Made by a program: the position numbers and the translations under genes. Positions 20,537-62,455 of a stretch of DNA of 64,000 nucleotides are shown piece after piece (positions within the stretch are counted from its first letter, which is position 1; the number at the start of each line of letters is the position of its first letter). Source of the stretch: Delphinus delphis (Eukaryota; Chordata; Mammalia; Artiodactyla; Delphinidae); NCBI RefSeq assembly GCF_949987515.2, contig NC_082690.1, forward strand, positions 103,538,400-103,602,399, written 5' to 3'. The notes under the pieces were generated by a model, which saw only the letters and a list, made by a program, of their open reading frames with translations, was not told the origin of the DNA and did no database searches.

Positions 20537-21013
20537 TAGAGTTCTCTGTACTTCTTACTAGCCAATTCCTTGTTATTCCAATCCTGTTACAGTTAATAAT
20601 TCTTTACATTAGACTTTCCTTGTTCAAATCACTTTGTGGTTTCTCTCTGACTGGCGCAGAGCCCCCATATTGTTATGAAGATCAGACAAGATCCTGTAGG
20701 GAGAGCACCTAGCTCAGTGCCTGCCATGCAGGGGGCACTCAGAAAACAGCTGTAGTATCTCTACCATAATCATCATTTCTCCATGTCAGAAGCTGTAGAG
20801 AAGCCTCTTTCTTACCAACTGTTGTTGTGGTTCCGTAGTATGGATGGAATTTTGAATCACTCCATTCCTGATGGACATTTGGATTTTTCTAGTTTTCCAT
20901 GATTACGAACAGCCCTACGATCCACAGAAGAGATGTCATTCATTGAACACTTGCTGCATCGTATGCACTGAAGCAACTACATATACTAACTCACGAATCC
21001 TCACAACACGCCT

Positions 21014-21475
21014 AGTGTATTAGCTCCTACGGCTGCTCTAACAAATTGCCACAAACTTTGTGGCTTAAAACAACACACATTCATTATCTTACAGTCTGGA
21101 TGTCAGAAGTCTAAAATGAAGGTGACAGCAGGGCTGTGTCCTTCTGGAGGCTGCAGGGGAGAAGCTATTTCCTTGTCTTTTTCAGCTTCTAGAGGCCACC
21201 TGCATTCCTTGGTTCATGACCCCTTCCTCCCATCATTCTACCCTCTTGCTCCCATTGTCCACCTCCTACTACTCACTGTGATCTTCCTGCCTTCCTCTTA
21301 CAAGGACCCTTGTAACTACATCAGGCCCATCCAGATAATCCAGGATAATCTCCCCATTTCAAGACCCTTAACTTAATCAAAACAGTAAAGACCCTTTTAC
21401 TATGTAAGGTAACATATTCACAGGTTCCAGGGATTAGGATGTGGATATCTTTGAGCATACCACACCTATGAACTA
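21014..21475 (+). mobile_element. MLT1-like LTR (ERVL-MaLR), sense
   Basis: Starts GTGTATTAGCTCCTACGGCT, then TTGCCACAAACTTTGTGGCT and TCTGGAGGCTGCAGGGGAGA, and ends around CACAGGTTCCAGGGATTAGG. This is the typical MLT1 layout. A solitary LTR, old. Confidence 0.8.
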
Positions 21476-21484
21476 GATACTATT

Positions 21485-21615
21485 ATTCCACCCATTTTAC
21501 AGGTAAGAAAACTGAGGCACAAAGAGAGTAAGTAACTTGCCCAAAGTCACACAGCTCATAAGCAGAGAGCTAGGATACAGGAGGTCTGGCTTGATAATCC
21601 AGGCTCTAACAATTA
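21485..21615 (-). repeat. MIR SINE, antisense
   Basis: CCCATTTTACAGGTAAGAAA and ACTTGCCCAAAGTCACACAG match the MIR core in reverse. Confidence 0.85.
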
Positions 21616-22329
21616 CATTGCTTTGTATAAATCTTTGCATACCTGAATGAGGGTTTGTGTAGGATACATTTCTAGAAGTGGAATGACTGGGGGAAACTGC
21701 TTAACAGGTATTGCCAACTTGTCCTTCACTACAGCTGTGCCAATTAATTCCCAGCAGCAGTGCCTGAAATCCCAAATTCTTCCTCATCCCAACTCTTGAT
21801 GCTCTGAGGGCAGAATGTTACGTGACTACAAAGGATTTGTATTCAGAACCAAAGGATTTTTACTGCTTATCAACGTAGGAACTGAAAAATGTTTCTCTTC
21901 GTGAGATGAGAGGAACATGACTTACCTAATAATAAACAAAAAATTACAGTTGTAATAAAGAGCCATCAGTTTCCTGGAGAAAATAAAATCATTTCATTAC
22001 CTTAATGTATTGCAAGACTGAAAACACTGGCCTAGCACTGACCGTGATTCCAGCTTCCTTTCCTCACCGAGACTTGTTGTTGGAGGCAACACTTCTGAGA
22101 GTTTTATTGATATTTTCCGCCTCCATGGGTTGTTTTCATCTCCCATGTCATCTCCTGAAGATCTCTGGTTAATAAATCACTTCCATCTTTGAGCCTTTCC
22201 AATCACCCTCTCTTCTTCTTGCATCCATGCCACAATTGTTTACAGCTTCCTTTTCAAGGCTTTCCATTTCCCTTCCCAGTGTGCTATTTATATGGGGCCG
22301 AATACTTCTACTCCCCACAGTGGCAAACA

Positions 22330-22760
22330 CTTACATAGTTACTTTTATAATCTTCATTTTACACATGAGGAAAAGAAGTGAAGTGACTGGCCCAAGATCT
22401 CACAGATATGGGATTCGAACTGAGGCATCTGCCTACAGGTTCTCCTGCTTGACATCCTACTGTATCTCCTCTGGAGCAACGGGCATCCTGATGCACCCGT
22501 GAACCTCAGGCCTGCCTGCCCTGGGGCCTCCTAGGGTCATGGCAGGGCTGCAGGGCTGTGTGCGCTCGTCCTGGCAGGTGAGGGAAGCAGCCAGCAGCAC
22601 TCAGGCACTGCCACTTCCTACTGCGTAAGCCTTCAGAGCCTCAGTTTCCTCATCTGTAAGGTGGGAACAACATTGGTCCCCCACATAGGGCAGTGAAGAG
22701 GAACTGGTATTATCCTCATTTTCTAGTTGATGAAATGGAGGGCTCACAATGTGAGGACAG
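22330..22760. repeat. Two MIR fragments
   Basis: About 22340-22430 is antisense (CATTTTACACATGAGGAAAA, CAAGATCTCACAG). About 22620-22690 is sense (GAGCCTCAGTTTCCTCATCT). The DNA between and after them (21620-23220) shows no gene. Confidence 0.75.
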
Positions 22761-23236
22761 GCTCAAAGTGAGAACTTGGGAAAGGGATGCTGTTCCTTCC
22801 TAGGCTGCTAGCCTCTCTGCGCCAAGCTTTGCTGGAGAAGCAGGGTTACTTAGAGAATCTGGGAGGCAAATCCCTTTCTGGCTCTTCATTTGTAACTATG
22901 CTTCCTGTTGTCCTCTGCCCAGTCTGTTTCACCTCCTCGCTGCTCTTCTGTGCACTGGGACTCCAAGATCTCCCCCCAGCCCAGTGGCCCTGCCCTTCCT
23001 GCACTGGTTTCCTCTCCAGATGCGGCGCCCTGCGTGGCACAGGCCTAACATTTGGCAGGTGCATAGAGAATGTGCCACTAACTGAACACTACCACGTGAA
23101 CCCTGTGTTCTCAAACCCTCCCCTCCAACCGTGCTCTCTACGCCAAAGCATCACCCGCCCCAGCCTGCCATGTTCCATCATTCCACACTCACAAACTCAT
23201 AGCTCAGCCTTCGGTAGGGTAAAGTTCCAGACTCTG

Positions 23237-23374
23237 GGACTTCCCTGGCGGCCCGGTGGTTAAGACTCCACGCTTCCAGTACGGGGGGCACGGGTTCAAT
23301 CCCTGGTCGGGGAACTAAGATCCCACAGGCCACGCGGTGAGGCCAAAAAGTAAAAAAACCCAGAAAATCAAACA
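23237..23374 (+). mobile_element. Old tRNA-derived SINE, sense
   Basis: GGACTTCCCTGGCGGCCCGG to GAGGCCAAAAAGTAAAAAAA. Flanked by GTTCCAGACTCTG (23224-23236) and GTTTCAGACTCTG (23375-23387), a 13-bp target-site duplication with one change. Confidence 0.9.
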
Positions 23375-23387
23375 GTTTCAGACTCTG

Positions 23388-24690
23388 TATTCTGGCATTC
23401 AAGCCCTCTGCTTGCCCCTCTCCCATGACAAGATGCTCCCCACGCTCCAACCTTGCAAATTCCATATTCACAGTGTTGTCAGCATCTTCCTAGCGAAGCC
23501 GCAGAAGAATCTCTAGTTACTATTTCTGTTCGGCCCCGAGCAGCCAACACTGTGTCTGATCCTCCCTCTGAGTGTCCTGCACAGGTACTTGGACAAGAAA
23601 AGGGAGACTAAGTCTCCGCTGAGCAGCTGTTTTATGTTAGGTGAGGCACCCCAATTTATAGATGGAGGAACTGAGGCTCCCAGGTAAGGTGAGTTCTCAC
23701 AGCTGGTGAGGGGGGCTGGGCTGGGATTCAAACCCAGCTCTACTGACTTTGGCATCCCTGCCCTTGAATCCACTCCCAAAGGCATCCCCACCAGACGTTT
23801 CATAATCAGTCCCAGAATCTATCCATGCTCCGTAGGGTGTGGTTGCGGGTCTGTCCCCAACCCTGGGTCCCCTGAGACCTTACCTGCAGAGGAGCCATTG
23901 CCAGCCCAGCCGCTTCTGGACATTGGGCTCTGTCCAGCTAAGGGGCTGGGTCTCCATCAGTATGAATGGCATTTGAGCTTCTGACACCGCTTTGCCACAG
24001 ACAGCCCCTATCTGCACAGGCAACTGGGGGACCTGGAGGAGACTCTGGCCCTGAAGACCAGACAGCCAAGTCTGCTGGGCCCAGGAGAGCAGGGGCCCCT
24101 CCTGGCCCCCTGGCTTCTTCTAGACTTGCTGGGCTGTTCCTCCTCTATCATTCTCCTTTCCTGGGGTCACTGCCTTTTCCCTCCCCCAGGTCCCCTCCCC
24201 CATCCCAGGGTTCCTAGACTTTGCCAGGGCCTTTGCTTCACTCTCTGCTCCCCAACCACGCTCATTTTCCGGGGCTCTGCTTCCTTGTGCCTCTCTCCCC
24301 TGGTCACTTCCTCATTCCACCAACACGATGCCTCATCGGATCCTGGAGGTGCCCACTGGCTGGTGGGACAGAGAGTCTGGCTTGGGTACAATCGCCCTCC
24401 CTAAGCCTTTTCCCCACTGAACACTGCACCCCCTTCATGTCTGTCTGTCGACTTCGTCTTCCAGCTGTCTCCCTCTCTCTCAGCTTCCTTGCCTCGGTTT
24501 CCCCAACCTCAGCCCCTTCTCAAGCTCTAATCCTTATATAACGCTGGGAGGTGGACTCTATTACCACCCACATTTTAGATTTAAGGACACAGAGGGGCTG
24601 AGAGTTTGGGTGACCTGCCAGGGCGCCAAAGCTGGTAACTGGCGGCTCCCAGCCAGCGCGCTCTATCTAGGCCCGGTGGCCAGCCGAGGG
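23388..24690. other. SCYL1 upstream flank
   Basis: Two antisense MIR remnants (about 23640-23740 and 24540-24650). Otherwise C-rich single-copy DNA with no SINE insertions. ORFs on both strands are unsupported. Confidence 0.5.
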
Positions 24691-24855
24691 GTGGTCTCCC
24701 GGCTCCCCTCCGCCCCTGCTCCGCCCATAGGCTCCGCCCCCACCGACCGTAGCCCCGCCCCCGATCCGGCCCCGCCCTCGCCCCGCCCCGCCCCGGCTCG
24801 GGCCGCCGGAGGACCAGGAGCTGAGGACCCCGATCCCGCGGCGGCGGCGGGGACG

Positions 24856-36952
<12,097 letters not shown>

Positions 36953-37003
36953 ACCGCGGGTGTGGGCGCTTCCCAGCCTCAGAGAGCAGGCCCCGCAGAT
37001 GTA

Positions 37004-37009
37004 TTTATT
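37004..37009 (-). terminator. Antisense AATAAA inside SCYL1 3'-UTR (possible distal LTBP3 poly(A) signal)
   Basis: TTTATT on + reads AATAAA on -. If used by LTBP3, its transcript would run about 100 bases past the SCYL1 poly(A) site and overlap the SCYL1 3'-UTR. It may also be chance. Confidence 0.3.
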
Positions 37010-37074
37010 GTACAAACCCTGGGAGCCCGGCCAGCCTGGCCAGGCACATTTCACATATACATAATCAGAGCCAC

Positions 37075-37080
37075 AATAAA
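37075..37080 (+). terminator. SCYL1: SCYL1 poly(A) signal
   Basis: AATAAA 123 bases after the stop codon, giving a very short 3'-UTR with cleavage expected at about 37095. This matches the compact human 3' end. Confidence 0.85.
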
Positions 37081-37223
37081 TTCTATTTCGCACCCCCTGT
37101 GCTGGGCTCAGTCTAGCCCCTCCAAGGAGGCTGGGGTCTGGTGCTGCCCTTCGGAGACTGCGCCCACCACGGACATGAACATCAATATACTTCGAAAACC
37201 CAGAGTAAAGAGGCACGATCTGA

Positions 37224-37229
37224 TTTATC
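37224..37229 (-). terminator. LTBP3: Likely LTBP3 poly(A) signal (GATAAA variant)
   Basis: On the minus strand GATAAA lies about 245 bases past the LTBP3 stop, placing cleavage near 37205. That leaves about 110 bases between the SCYL1 and LTBP3 transcript ends. The non-canonical hexamer lowers confidence. Confidence 0.5.
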
Positions 37230-37473
37230 AGTTTCTGGGAAACGCCCTCTGGAAGGAAGGCCGGCAGCGCCAGAGAGACCCAACATCTGCCTATGAACCG
37301 GGTGGAGCTGGTATGGGCACCCTTGGAACACGGGGCTCGGGGAAGGGGTCTGCGGGCCCCGAAGGGTCCCTGGGTCCGAGCCCCGAGTCAGGGCACAAGC
37401 GAGAGGCGGAGCTCGCCCCAAGTGTCGGTCAGAAACTCCTCGGTGATTGCCGAGGTCCAGACCGAGGGTGGTG

Positions 37474-56315
<18,842 letters not shown>

Positions 56316-56328
56316 CGAAGGGACTTTT

Positions 56329-56531
56329 TTTTTTTTTTTTGGGGTACGCGGGCCTCTCACTGCTGCGGCCTTTCCCATTGCGGAGCACAGGCTCCGGACG
56401 CGCAGGCTCAGCGGCCATGGCTCACGGGCCCAGCCGCTCCACGGCATATGGGATCCTCCCGGACCGTGGCACAAACCCGTGTCCCCTGCATCGGCAGGCG
56501 GACTCTCAACCACTGCGCCACCAGGGAAGCC
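56329..56531 (-). mobile_element. CHR-type SINE, short form, antisense
   Basis: T tract, GGGGTACGCGGGCCTCTCAC, and head ending in CACCAGGGAAGCC. Perfect 13-bp duplication CGAAGGGACTTTT at 56316-56328 and 56532-56544. Confidence 0.94.
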
Positions 56532-56559
56532 CGAAGGGACTTTTGAGCCAGGAGCTGGA

Positions 56560-57360
56560 GAAGGAGGAGGAGTTAACAGCCAGGCGGTGGGGAGAGCCTG
56601 TAGGACGCCCGAGGAGTCGAGGGGCCTGTGTTGAGGAGACAATTTACACAGGGGCATGCGGGGTGAAGGGTAGGAAAGAGATTCATTTCTTCGAGGAGCT
56701 GAGAGAAGGCCAGCGGAGCAACGGGGTGGGGAGGTGGAGAGAGGGCATCCGGAGGCGGAGGCGGGAGGCCACGGTGAGGAATCTGAGTTTTATTTTCATT
56801 GCCATGGGGCTGTATCAGAGCAAGAGGGGGTGCTGATGCCATCGTCCCAGGAGAGAGGACTCGGCTTGGACGCGGTGGAGATGTGTTTGGGGAGTGGAAT
56901 CTAGAGACTAGGTAAAGTGGAGGGTGCACAAGAGGCTGGTGGTGTGAATGGCTCCCAGGTGTTTGGCCTGAGCCCCTGGGTGGGTGAGGAAGGCGGCAGA
57001 AGAGAGGGAGACCTGGGGGAGAGTGTGGGGCTCTGTTTGCAACCTGCCGAGTTTGAGATGCTTGTGTCATCCACGTGGAGACGTCTCAATCCAGGGGTCT
57101 GGAGCTCAAACAGAATGTCTGCCCTGGAGACACAGACTTGGGGTCCTCCGCCTACAGGGGCATTTATGGCCATGGGAAAGGGTGGGCTCGGCTGGGGAGA
57201 GAAGAGGGCCCAAGGCGAACCAGGGAGGTCACCACTCCCAGATCAGAAAGAAGAGGCAGCGTCAGAAGTGACTTAGAAGGAGCAGCTGGAGGGAGCAGAG
57301 AGAGGAAAACCAGGAGTGTGATGCAGGAAGAGCCCAGAGGAGCGAGTGTCTTGGGAGGAG
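56560..57360. repeat. Old dispersed repeat, related to SCYL1 intron 9
   Basis: Contains CAGGTGTTTGGCCTGAGCCC (about 56956) and GAGACGTCTCAATCCAGGGG, in the same order as related blocks at 32510-32960. ORFs here are not supported. 57360-58115 shows nothing recognisable. Confidence 0.5.
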
Positions 57361-58118
57361 GGCACGGCCAAGGCTGTCTGATGCTGCTGAGAGTAGGATG
57401 GGGGGAAGGCGGCCCTTGTTGGGGGGCTGTTGAGGGGACTGAGCCACCGGGAGCCGTGAGGGCAAGCGGCACACAGTGAGTGCTCCGTGAGTTTACCTAC
57501 TGTCGGTACCAAACTCCTCAGCTCATCAGGAACCCAGCAGTGGGCACCCTCCCGCGGGTGATGAACATTAACCTAAGTCTGCAGCCACGGGAGCTGGAGC
57601 CGGAAGGGGGGCAGCCCTGGGGAGCGGCGGTCTTTAGCACAATCTGGTGGGACCTGTCCTCGTGCAGCCTGTGGGGAGGGAGCTGCGGAAATAAATATTA
57701 CCCCCGGTCTCTTCCTGTCCAGCTGGGCCCCCCAGGGGCCGAACCCCAAAGGAAGCCTGCGGGCAGGGGGGGCTGGGGAGGGAACACAGCAGGCAAGGTG
57801 AGCCTCGGGGCATGAGGCAGGGCGGACAAGGATGCAGATCCGCAGGGCTACTGCGACAGTCCAACGCAGGTAGTGTCCGTGGCCTGTGCACCTTTTCTCT
57901 CCGCATCTCCTGTGTCACCACACCCAGCCACCCCATCTTCCTTGAATCGACCAGCATGCCTCCTAGATGTAAGTTCTCCTGCAAGTCCAAGGAGACCATG
58001 ACCTCTGTGGTCAGTCCAGATCACTTCTGTTGCCTAACGGGTCTCCCCACTGCCATTTCTGCCTGGTCCTGTCCCTCCTCCACCTGGTGCCAGAGTCACC
58101 TCTTAAAACCTAATTCCA

Positions 58119-58408
58119 GGGCTTCCCTGGTGGCGCAGGGGTTAAGAATCCACCTGCCAATACAGGGGACACGGGTTTGATCCCTGGTCCGGGAAAATCC
58201 CACATGCCGCAGAGCAACTAAGCCCGTGCGCCACAACTACTGAGCCTGCACGCCTAGAGCCCATGCTCCGCAGCAAGAGAAGCCACTGCAATGAGAAACC
58301 CACGCAGCGCAACGAAGGGTAGCCCCCGCTCGCTGCAACTAGAGAAAGCCTGCATGCAGCAACAAAGACCCAATGCAGCCAAAAATAAAAACAAACAAAC
58401 AACCCCCC
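58119..58408 (+). mobile_element. CHR-type SINE, long form, sense
   Basis: GGCTTCCCTGGTGGCGCAGG to CAGCCAAAAATAAAAACAAA. Preceded by CCTAATTCCA and followed by CTTAATTCCA, the target-site duplication. Confidence 0.92.
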
Positions 58409-58418
58409 TTAATTCCAG

Positions 58419-58628
58419 GGACTTCTCTGGTGACCCCCCCCCCTTAATTCCAGGGACTTCTCTGGTGGGGCAGTGGTTAAGACTCTGCACTCTCAATGCA
58501 GGGGGCCTGGGTTCGATCCCTGTTCAGGGAACTAGATTTCACATGCCACAACCAGGGAGCCCACCTGCTGCAACTACGAGCCAGCGCAACCAAATAAATA
58601 AATTAATTTTTAAAAAACCAACAAAAAC
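58419..58628 (+). mobile_element. Second SINE at the same site, with a 5' tandem duplication
   Basis: Starts GGGACTTCTCTGGTG, then C-run, then repeats TTAATTCCAGGGACTTCTCT before continuing to the A-rich tail. CCTAATTCCA follows at 58628-58637, so the site sequence occurs before, between and after the two SINEs. The second element reused the first one's duplicated target. Confidence 0.85.
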
Positions 58629-59264
58629 CTAATTCCAACCTTGATCCTTCTTGGCTTAAAAAACCTCCAACAATTAATTTAAAAACAAAACAAAACAACA
58701 ACAACAAAACCGTCCTGCAGCTTCTGTCTGCTCACCTGGGCCTGCAAGGTCCTCGGTGTGGCCTAATCCTTCATGTCTTGGGGTCCTGCCTCCAGAAGGC
58801 ATTTCTCTAAAACAGCCGTCCCCGGCCCTTTGGGTCACATCCCCGCTTTGTCTCCTGCTGGTCTTCAGCACAGCCTGAAACATTCTTCTTTGTGGGCTTG
58901 GTTACTTCCGGTGCGTCTCACCGCCCTCTCAGGGAGGTACAACCTTGCCTCCAGAGCCTAGTACAGGGCCTGGCAGGCAGAGGGTGCTGAAGTTGGCTGA
59001 TTGACTGAATGGACTGAGACCACGGAACTCTGAAAGACGGAACAATTAGACTTGCATCATCTGGTGAGTAAGATGTGGGGATTGAACTTAAGCCGGCCTG
59101 ATCCAAAACCTACACAGTGCTCCTGGGAGGGAGGAATGAGAGGGGTCCCACAAATTCCTAAAGATAGGAGGGCAATGAGGGGCTTTGCTAGAATGTGGCA
59201 AGGAAGAGCCCTGGGACCCCAGCCCCGGGGAATGATCAGACGGCTTAAATGTTAGGAAAGGGTT

Positions 59265-60265
59265 CCTTTGTGCAGAGGGGTTCTTGAGGCTCAGAGATGG
59301 CAAGGGACTTGGCCAAGGTTGCATGGCTGGTTAACGGCAGAGCCAGAACCCAAACCCAGGGCTCCCGATGCCTCCTTAGGGGAACTGGCTGGACGAGGCA
59401 GCAGCAGCCTGCGTAAGGGACGTTTCATTTCAGGAGGCAGCATAACATGGTGGTGGTTTTCTGGCATTCGATCTTCCTGCACCAGCTGTGTGCATTGGGG
59501 AAATTCTTCATCTCCTCTAGGCCTCCTTTCCTCATTTTTAGACAACGAAGCAAAGGAGCTGACATTCATGAAGGCTTGTTGGATGCTGGGCACATGGCAA
59601 GTCCTCAGGATATGTTAGCTCTTTTCATCATTATCTGGGTCTGGGGTCCACAGTGGGCTGTGGGTGGGAGCTGGCTGCCTGTGGGGAGGGGGAGAATAAC
59701 ATTGAAAGAGGGCTGACCATGCGCCAGGCTCTGTGTCACCTCTCTGAGTTCTGAATGTCTTTGGGAAGCTTCTAGACTCTGAAGAAAGAAATGGCTCTAA
59801 ATGTTGTAGGTTCTAAAGATGACGGTTGGAAGTTTCAGAAGCCTGGAGGGGACCATTCTGCCCTGAAGCATTTCTCTCCAAAGACACTTTACTGAAAGTG
59901 ACTGTCACTGAGCCCCTCTGATGTGCCCCTGCTGTGATGAAGGGCACTGAGAGATGGGATTGGAAAACGCAATGAACCAGTCTTCATGCTTGATCAGTCA
60001 GAGAGGATCTTCAGCCCTGCCCCTCGTCTCCACCTTCCGAACCCAGGAAAAGTCCACTGGTGAGAATCCAGCTCTGGACGTGCGCTGACCAGATGGGGTC
60101 ACAGCCCTGCCACATCCCAGCAGGGTGACTGTGACTAAACCTCTTAACCTGTCCAGGCTTCAGCTTCTCCATCTGCACATTGGGAGACATAACTCACAGA
60201 CTTGTCCTGAGGATTAAAGGAGATAATTCAAGCTCTTAGTATAGTGCCCGGCCCCAAGAAAAAAT
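59265..60265. repeat. MIR fragments in flank
   Basis: Antisense at about 59285-59350 (ACTTGGCCAAGGTTGCATGG). Sense at about 60090-60260 (GTGACTGTGACTAAACCTCT, GGCTTCAGCTTCTCCATCTG). No gene between them. Confidence 0.75.
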
Positions 60266-60293
60266 ACACCAAAAGTTGAGTATTATTATTTTT

Positions 60294-60517
60294 TTGTTGC
60301 TGTTTCTTTTTTTTTTTTTTTTTTGCGGTATGCGGGCCTCTCACTGTCGTGGCCTCTCCCGTTGCGGAGCAACAGGCTCCAGACGCGCAGGCTCAGCAGC
60401 CATGGCTCACGGGCACAGCTGCTCCGCGGCATGTGGGATCTTCCCGGACCGGGGCACGAACCCGTGTCCCCTGCATCGGCAGGTGGACTCTCAACCACTG
60501 CGCCACCAGGGAAGCCC
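60294..60517 (-). mobile_element. CHR-type SINE, short form, antisense
   Basis: T tract, GCGGTATGCGGGCCTCTCAC, and head ending in CACCAGGGAAGCCC. Perfect 16-bp duplication GAGTATTATTATTTTT at 60278-60293 and 60518-60533. Confidence 0.94.
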
Positions 60518-61006
60518 GAGTATTATTATTTTTGCTACTGTATCATCTAGTCCTTTCTTGTTTCCCAGAAACGTCAGGTCAATTCACATTGCAGTGAAAG
60601 ACAAGAAGAAAAGTCGACCCCTTCCGGAGGCCTGTTGCCGTGATGATTAAATAATGCCAGTTACGATTTTCAGAGCCTCGGCTACACAGCGTAGGCCACT
60701 CGTTGTCATGTGAACCTGATTCACCAGATGAGGCAGTCAAGTGGGACCTGTAACTGACCTGTGTGTGAATATGCTGCCGTGGGGTGTGCTGTTACTCAGG
60801 CACAGGCCTAACTACTGCCACATCCACTGTGCCACAGGTAGGGACAGATGTTGGGCTGGCTCACATGAGGGTAGGGAGGGGTCCCACACTTCCCAAACAG
60901 CCAGTCTACCCACCGTTACTGGTCTGAATGGGCTTTACCACCAGCACTTCTGAGACCTTCTATGTGCTTGCTCCCTTGTCAAGGACTATGACGGGTCTGA
61001 GGTTTT

Positions 61007-61512
61007 CTGTTTAATTTTTTATATATCTATTTTATTTATTTGGTTGTGCCAGGTCTTAGTTGCAGCAGGCAGGCTCCTTAGTTGTGGCTTGTGGGCTCCT
61101 TAGCTGCAGCATGGGAACTCTTAGTTGCGACATGCATGTGGGATCTAGTTCCCCGACCAGCGATCGAACCCGGGCCCCCTGCATTAGGAGTGTGGAGTCT
61201 TTTTTTTTTTTTTAATTAATTTATTTTGGCTGCGTTGGATCTTCGTTGCTGTGCACAGACTTTCTCAGTTGCGGCAAGCGGGGACTACCCTTCGTTGCGG
61301 TGCGCTGACTTCTCATTGCAGTGGCTTCTCTTTGTTGCAGAGCACAGGCTCTAGGCACATAGGCTTCAGTAGTTGAGGCATATGGGCTCAGTAGTTGTGG
61401 TGCAGGGGCTTAGTTGCTCCGCGGCATGTGGGATCTTCCTGGACCAGGGCTCGAACCTGTATCCCCTGCATTGGCAGGTGGATTCTTAACCACTGCGCCA
61501 CCAGGGAAGTCC
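61007..61512 (-). mobile_element. Chimeric double SINE with one target-site duplication
   Basis: Read on the minus strand, a complete long-form SINE (61512 to about 61200, with its poly-A) runs straight into the body of an older SINE that has lost its head (about 61200 to 61007). The only duplication is CGGGTCTGAGGTTTT at 60992-61006 and 61513-61527, which encloses both. Confidence 0.88.
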
Positions 61513-61536
61513 CGGGTCTGAGGTTTTACCTTACTT

Positions 61537-62455
61537 GCAAACACAAGTGAGCCTGCCACAGGTTCGTGCATGCTGGCAGAAGACAGGAGATTCCTGGGTC
61601 AGAGACAAAGGACCATTATTCATGGCGCAGTAAATAGCATGATCATCAGCATATTAACATCAGTCCTCTTGTCCCCAGGTCCCGTGGGGGTGGCACCAAT
61701 GACCTAGAATAGACTCCTGCACACAGTGGACTGTGGTATGGGAGAGGATGCTAAACTCAAGAACGCAAGTCTTTTCTAATGACTGGCCTTTGCACTGGAG
61801 GGAGATTCTGTCTCGATCTTCCATGGCTATTCACTGTACCAATATCCTTGAGAAGAGAGTCCAGGACAAAGGCAGTCAGTTGCCTCGCTTGCAAAATGCA
61901 CAGAAACTCAAGAGATCCCTGGAGAATTGTCTTACAGTAATATCCACCCCTCATTTCTACACTATCTTGGCTTTGGGCGAATTTTCCCATGAGTTCACCA
62001 CTCTGTTGGCAAATCTGATCGACAGAGGCTAGGACCAAATCTGTTCAATTTGTGTCATACAGCATTTAATTAAAGCTACTACCAACAGAACTACAAGCAG
62101 CAGGATGAAGCCAACTTGCAGTACTGACCTCAACTATGCCTCCCAGATGAACAAATCCATAGAGCATCATACCTACCTTAGAAAGCCAGGTGGCTCGCTC
62201 CTTAGTTCTCTGCATCAACCTTTCCTTGGCTCAGAAGGCATTCAGGAGAGCCTCAATTCACTGACCAAGGTTGCTATGGGTGATGGATTTCTCCTGTACT
62301 TCTTCCTTGCAGACTAGAGTCTGTGCAATCAATATATCTGCTGTACCTGGATTAATGCTTCCAGCCATGAGTAAGAAGGTCCTTTTTCTCTGACTCAGGA
62401 GTCTCCTATCTTCTGCCAGCATGCATGAACCTGTGGCAGGCTCATGTGTTAGTTT
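61537..62455. repeat. Imperfect inverted repeat, arms about 90 bp
   Basis: 61537-61628 (on +) and 62363-62455 (on -) share the same sequence at roughly 80-85% identity by eye, including GAGCCTGCCACAGGTTC and GCATGCTGGCAGAAGA. Spacer about 735 bases. Both arms lie at or in the retroviral remnant. Confidence 0.75.

Larger units (their letters stand above)
19860..20680. repeat. GC-rich segment, probably an old LTR-like repeat with insertions
   Basis: 19860-20220 is CpG-richer than its surroundings and carries a 138-codon ORF (19881-20297) that runs into a TC microsatellite. 20540-20660 (TTGTTCAAATCACTTTGTGG) resembles the end of an old LTR. The family was not identified, and the ORF is judged non-coding. 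Confidence 0.4.

Noticed and set aside
61733..62038. Overlapping ORFs of 93-99 codons on both strands
   Set aside because: The minus-strand frame is the tail of the broken retroviral region; the plus-strand frame is its shadow. Neither is an intact gene.
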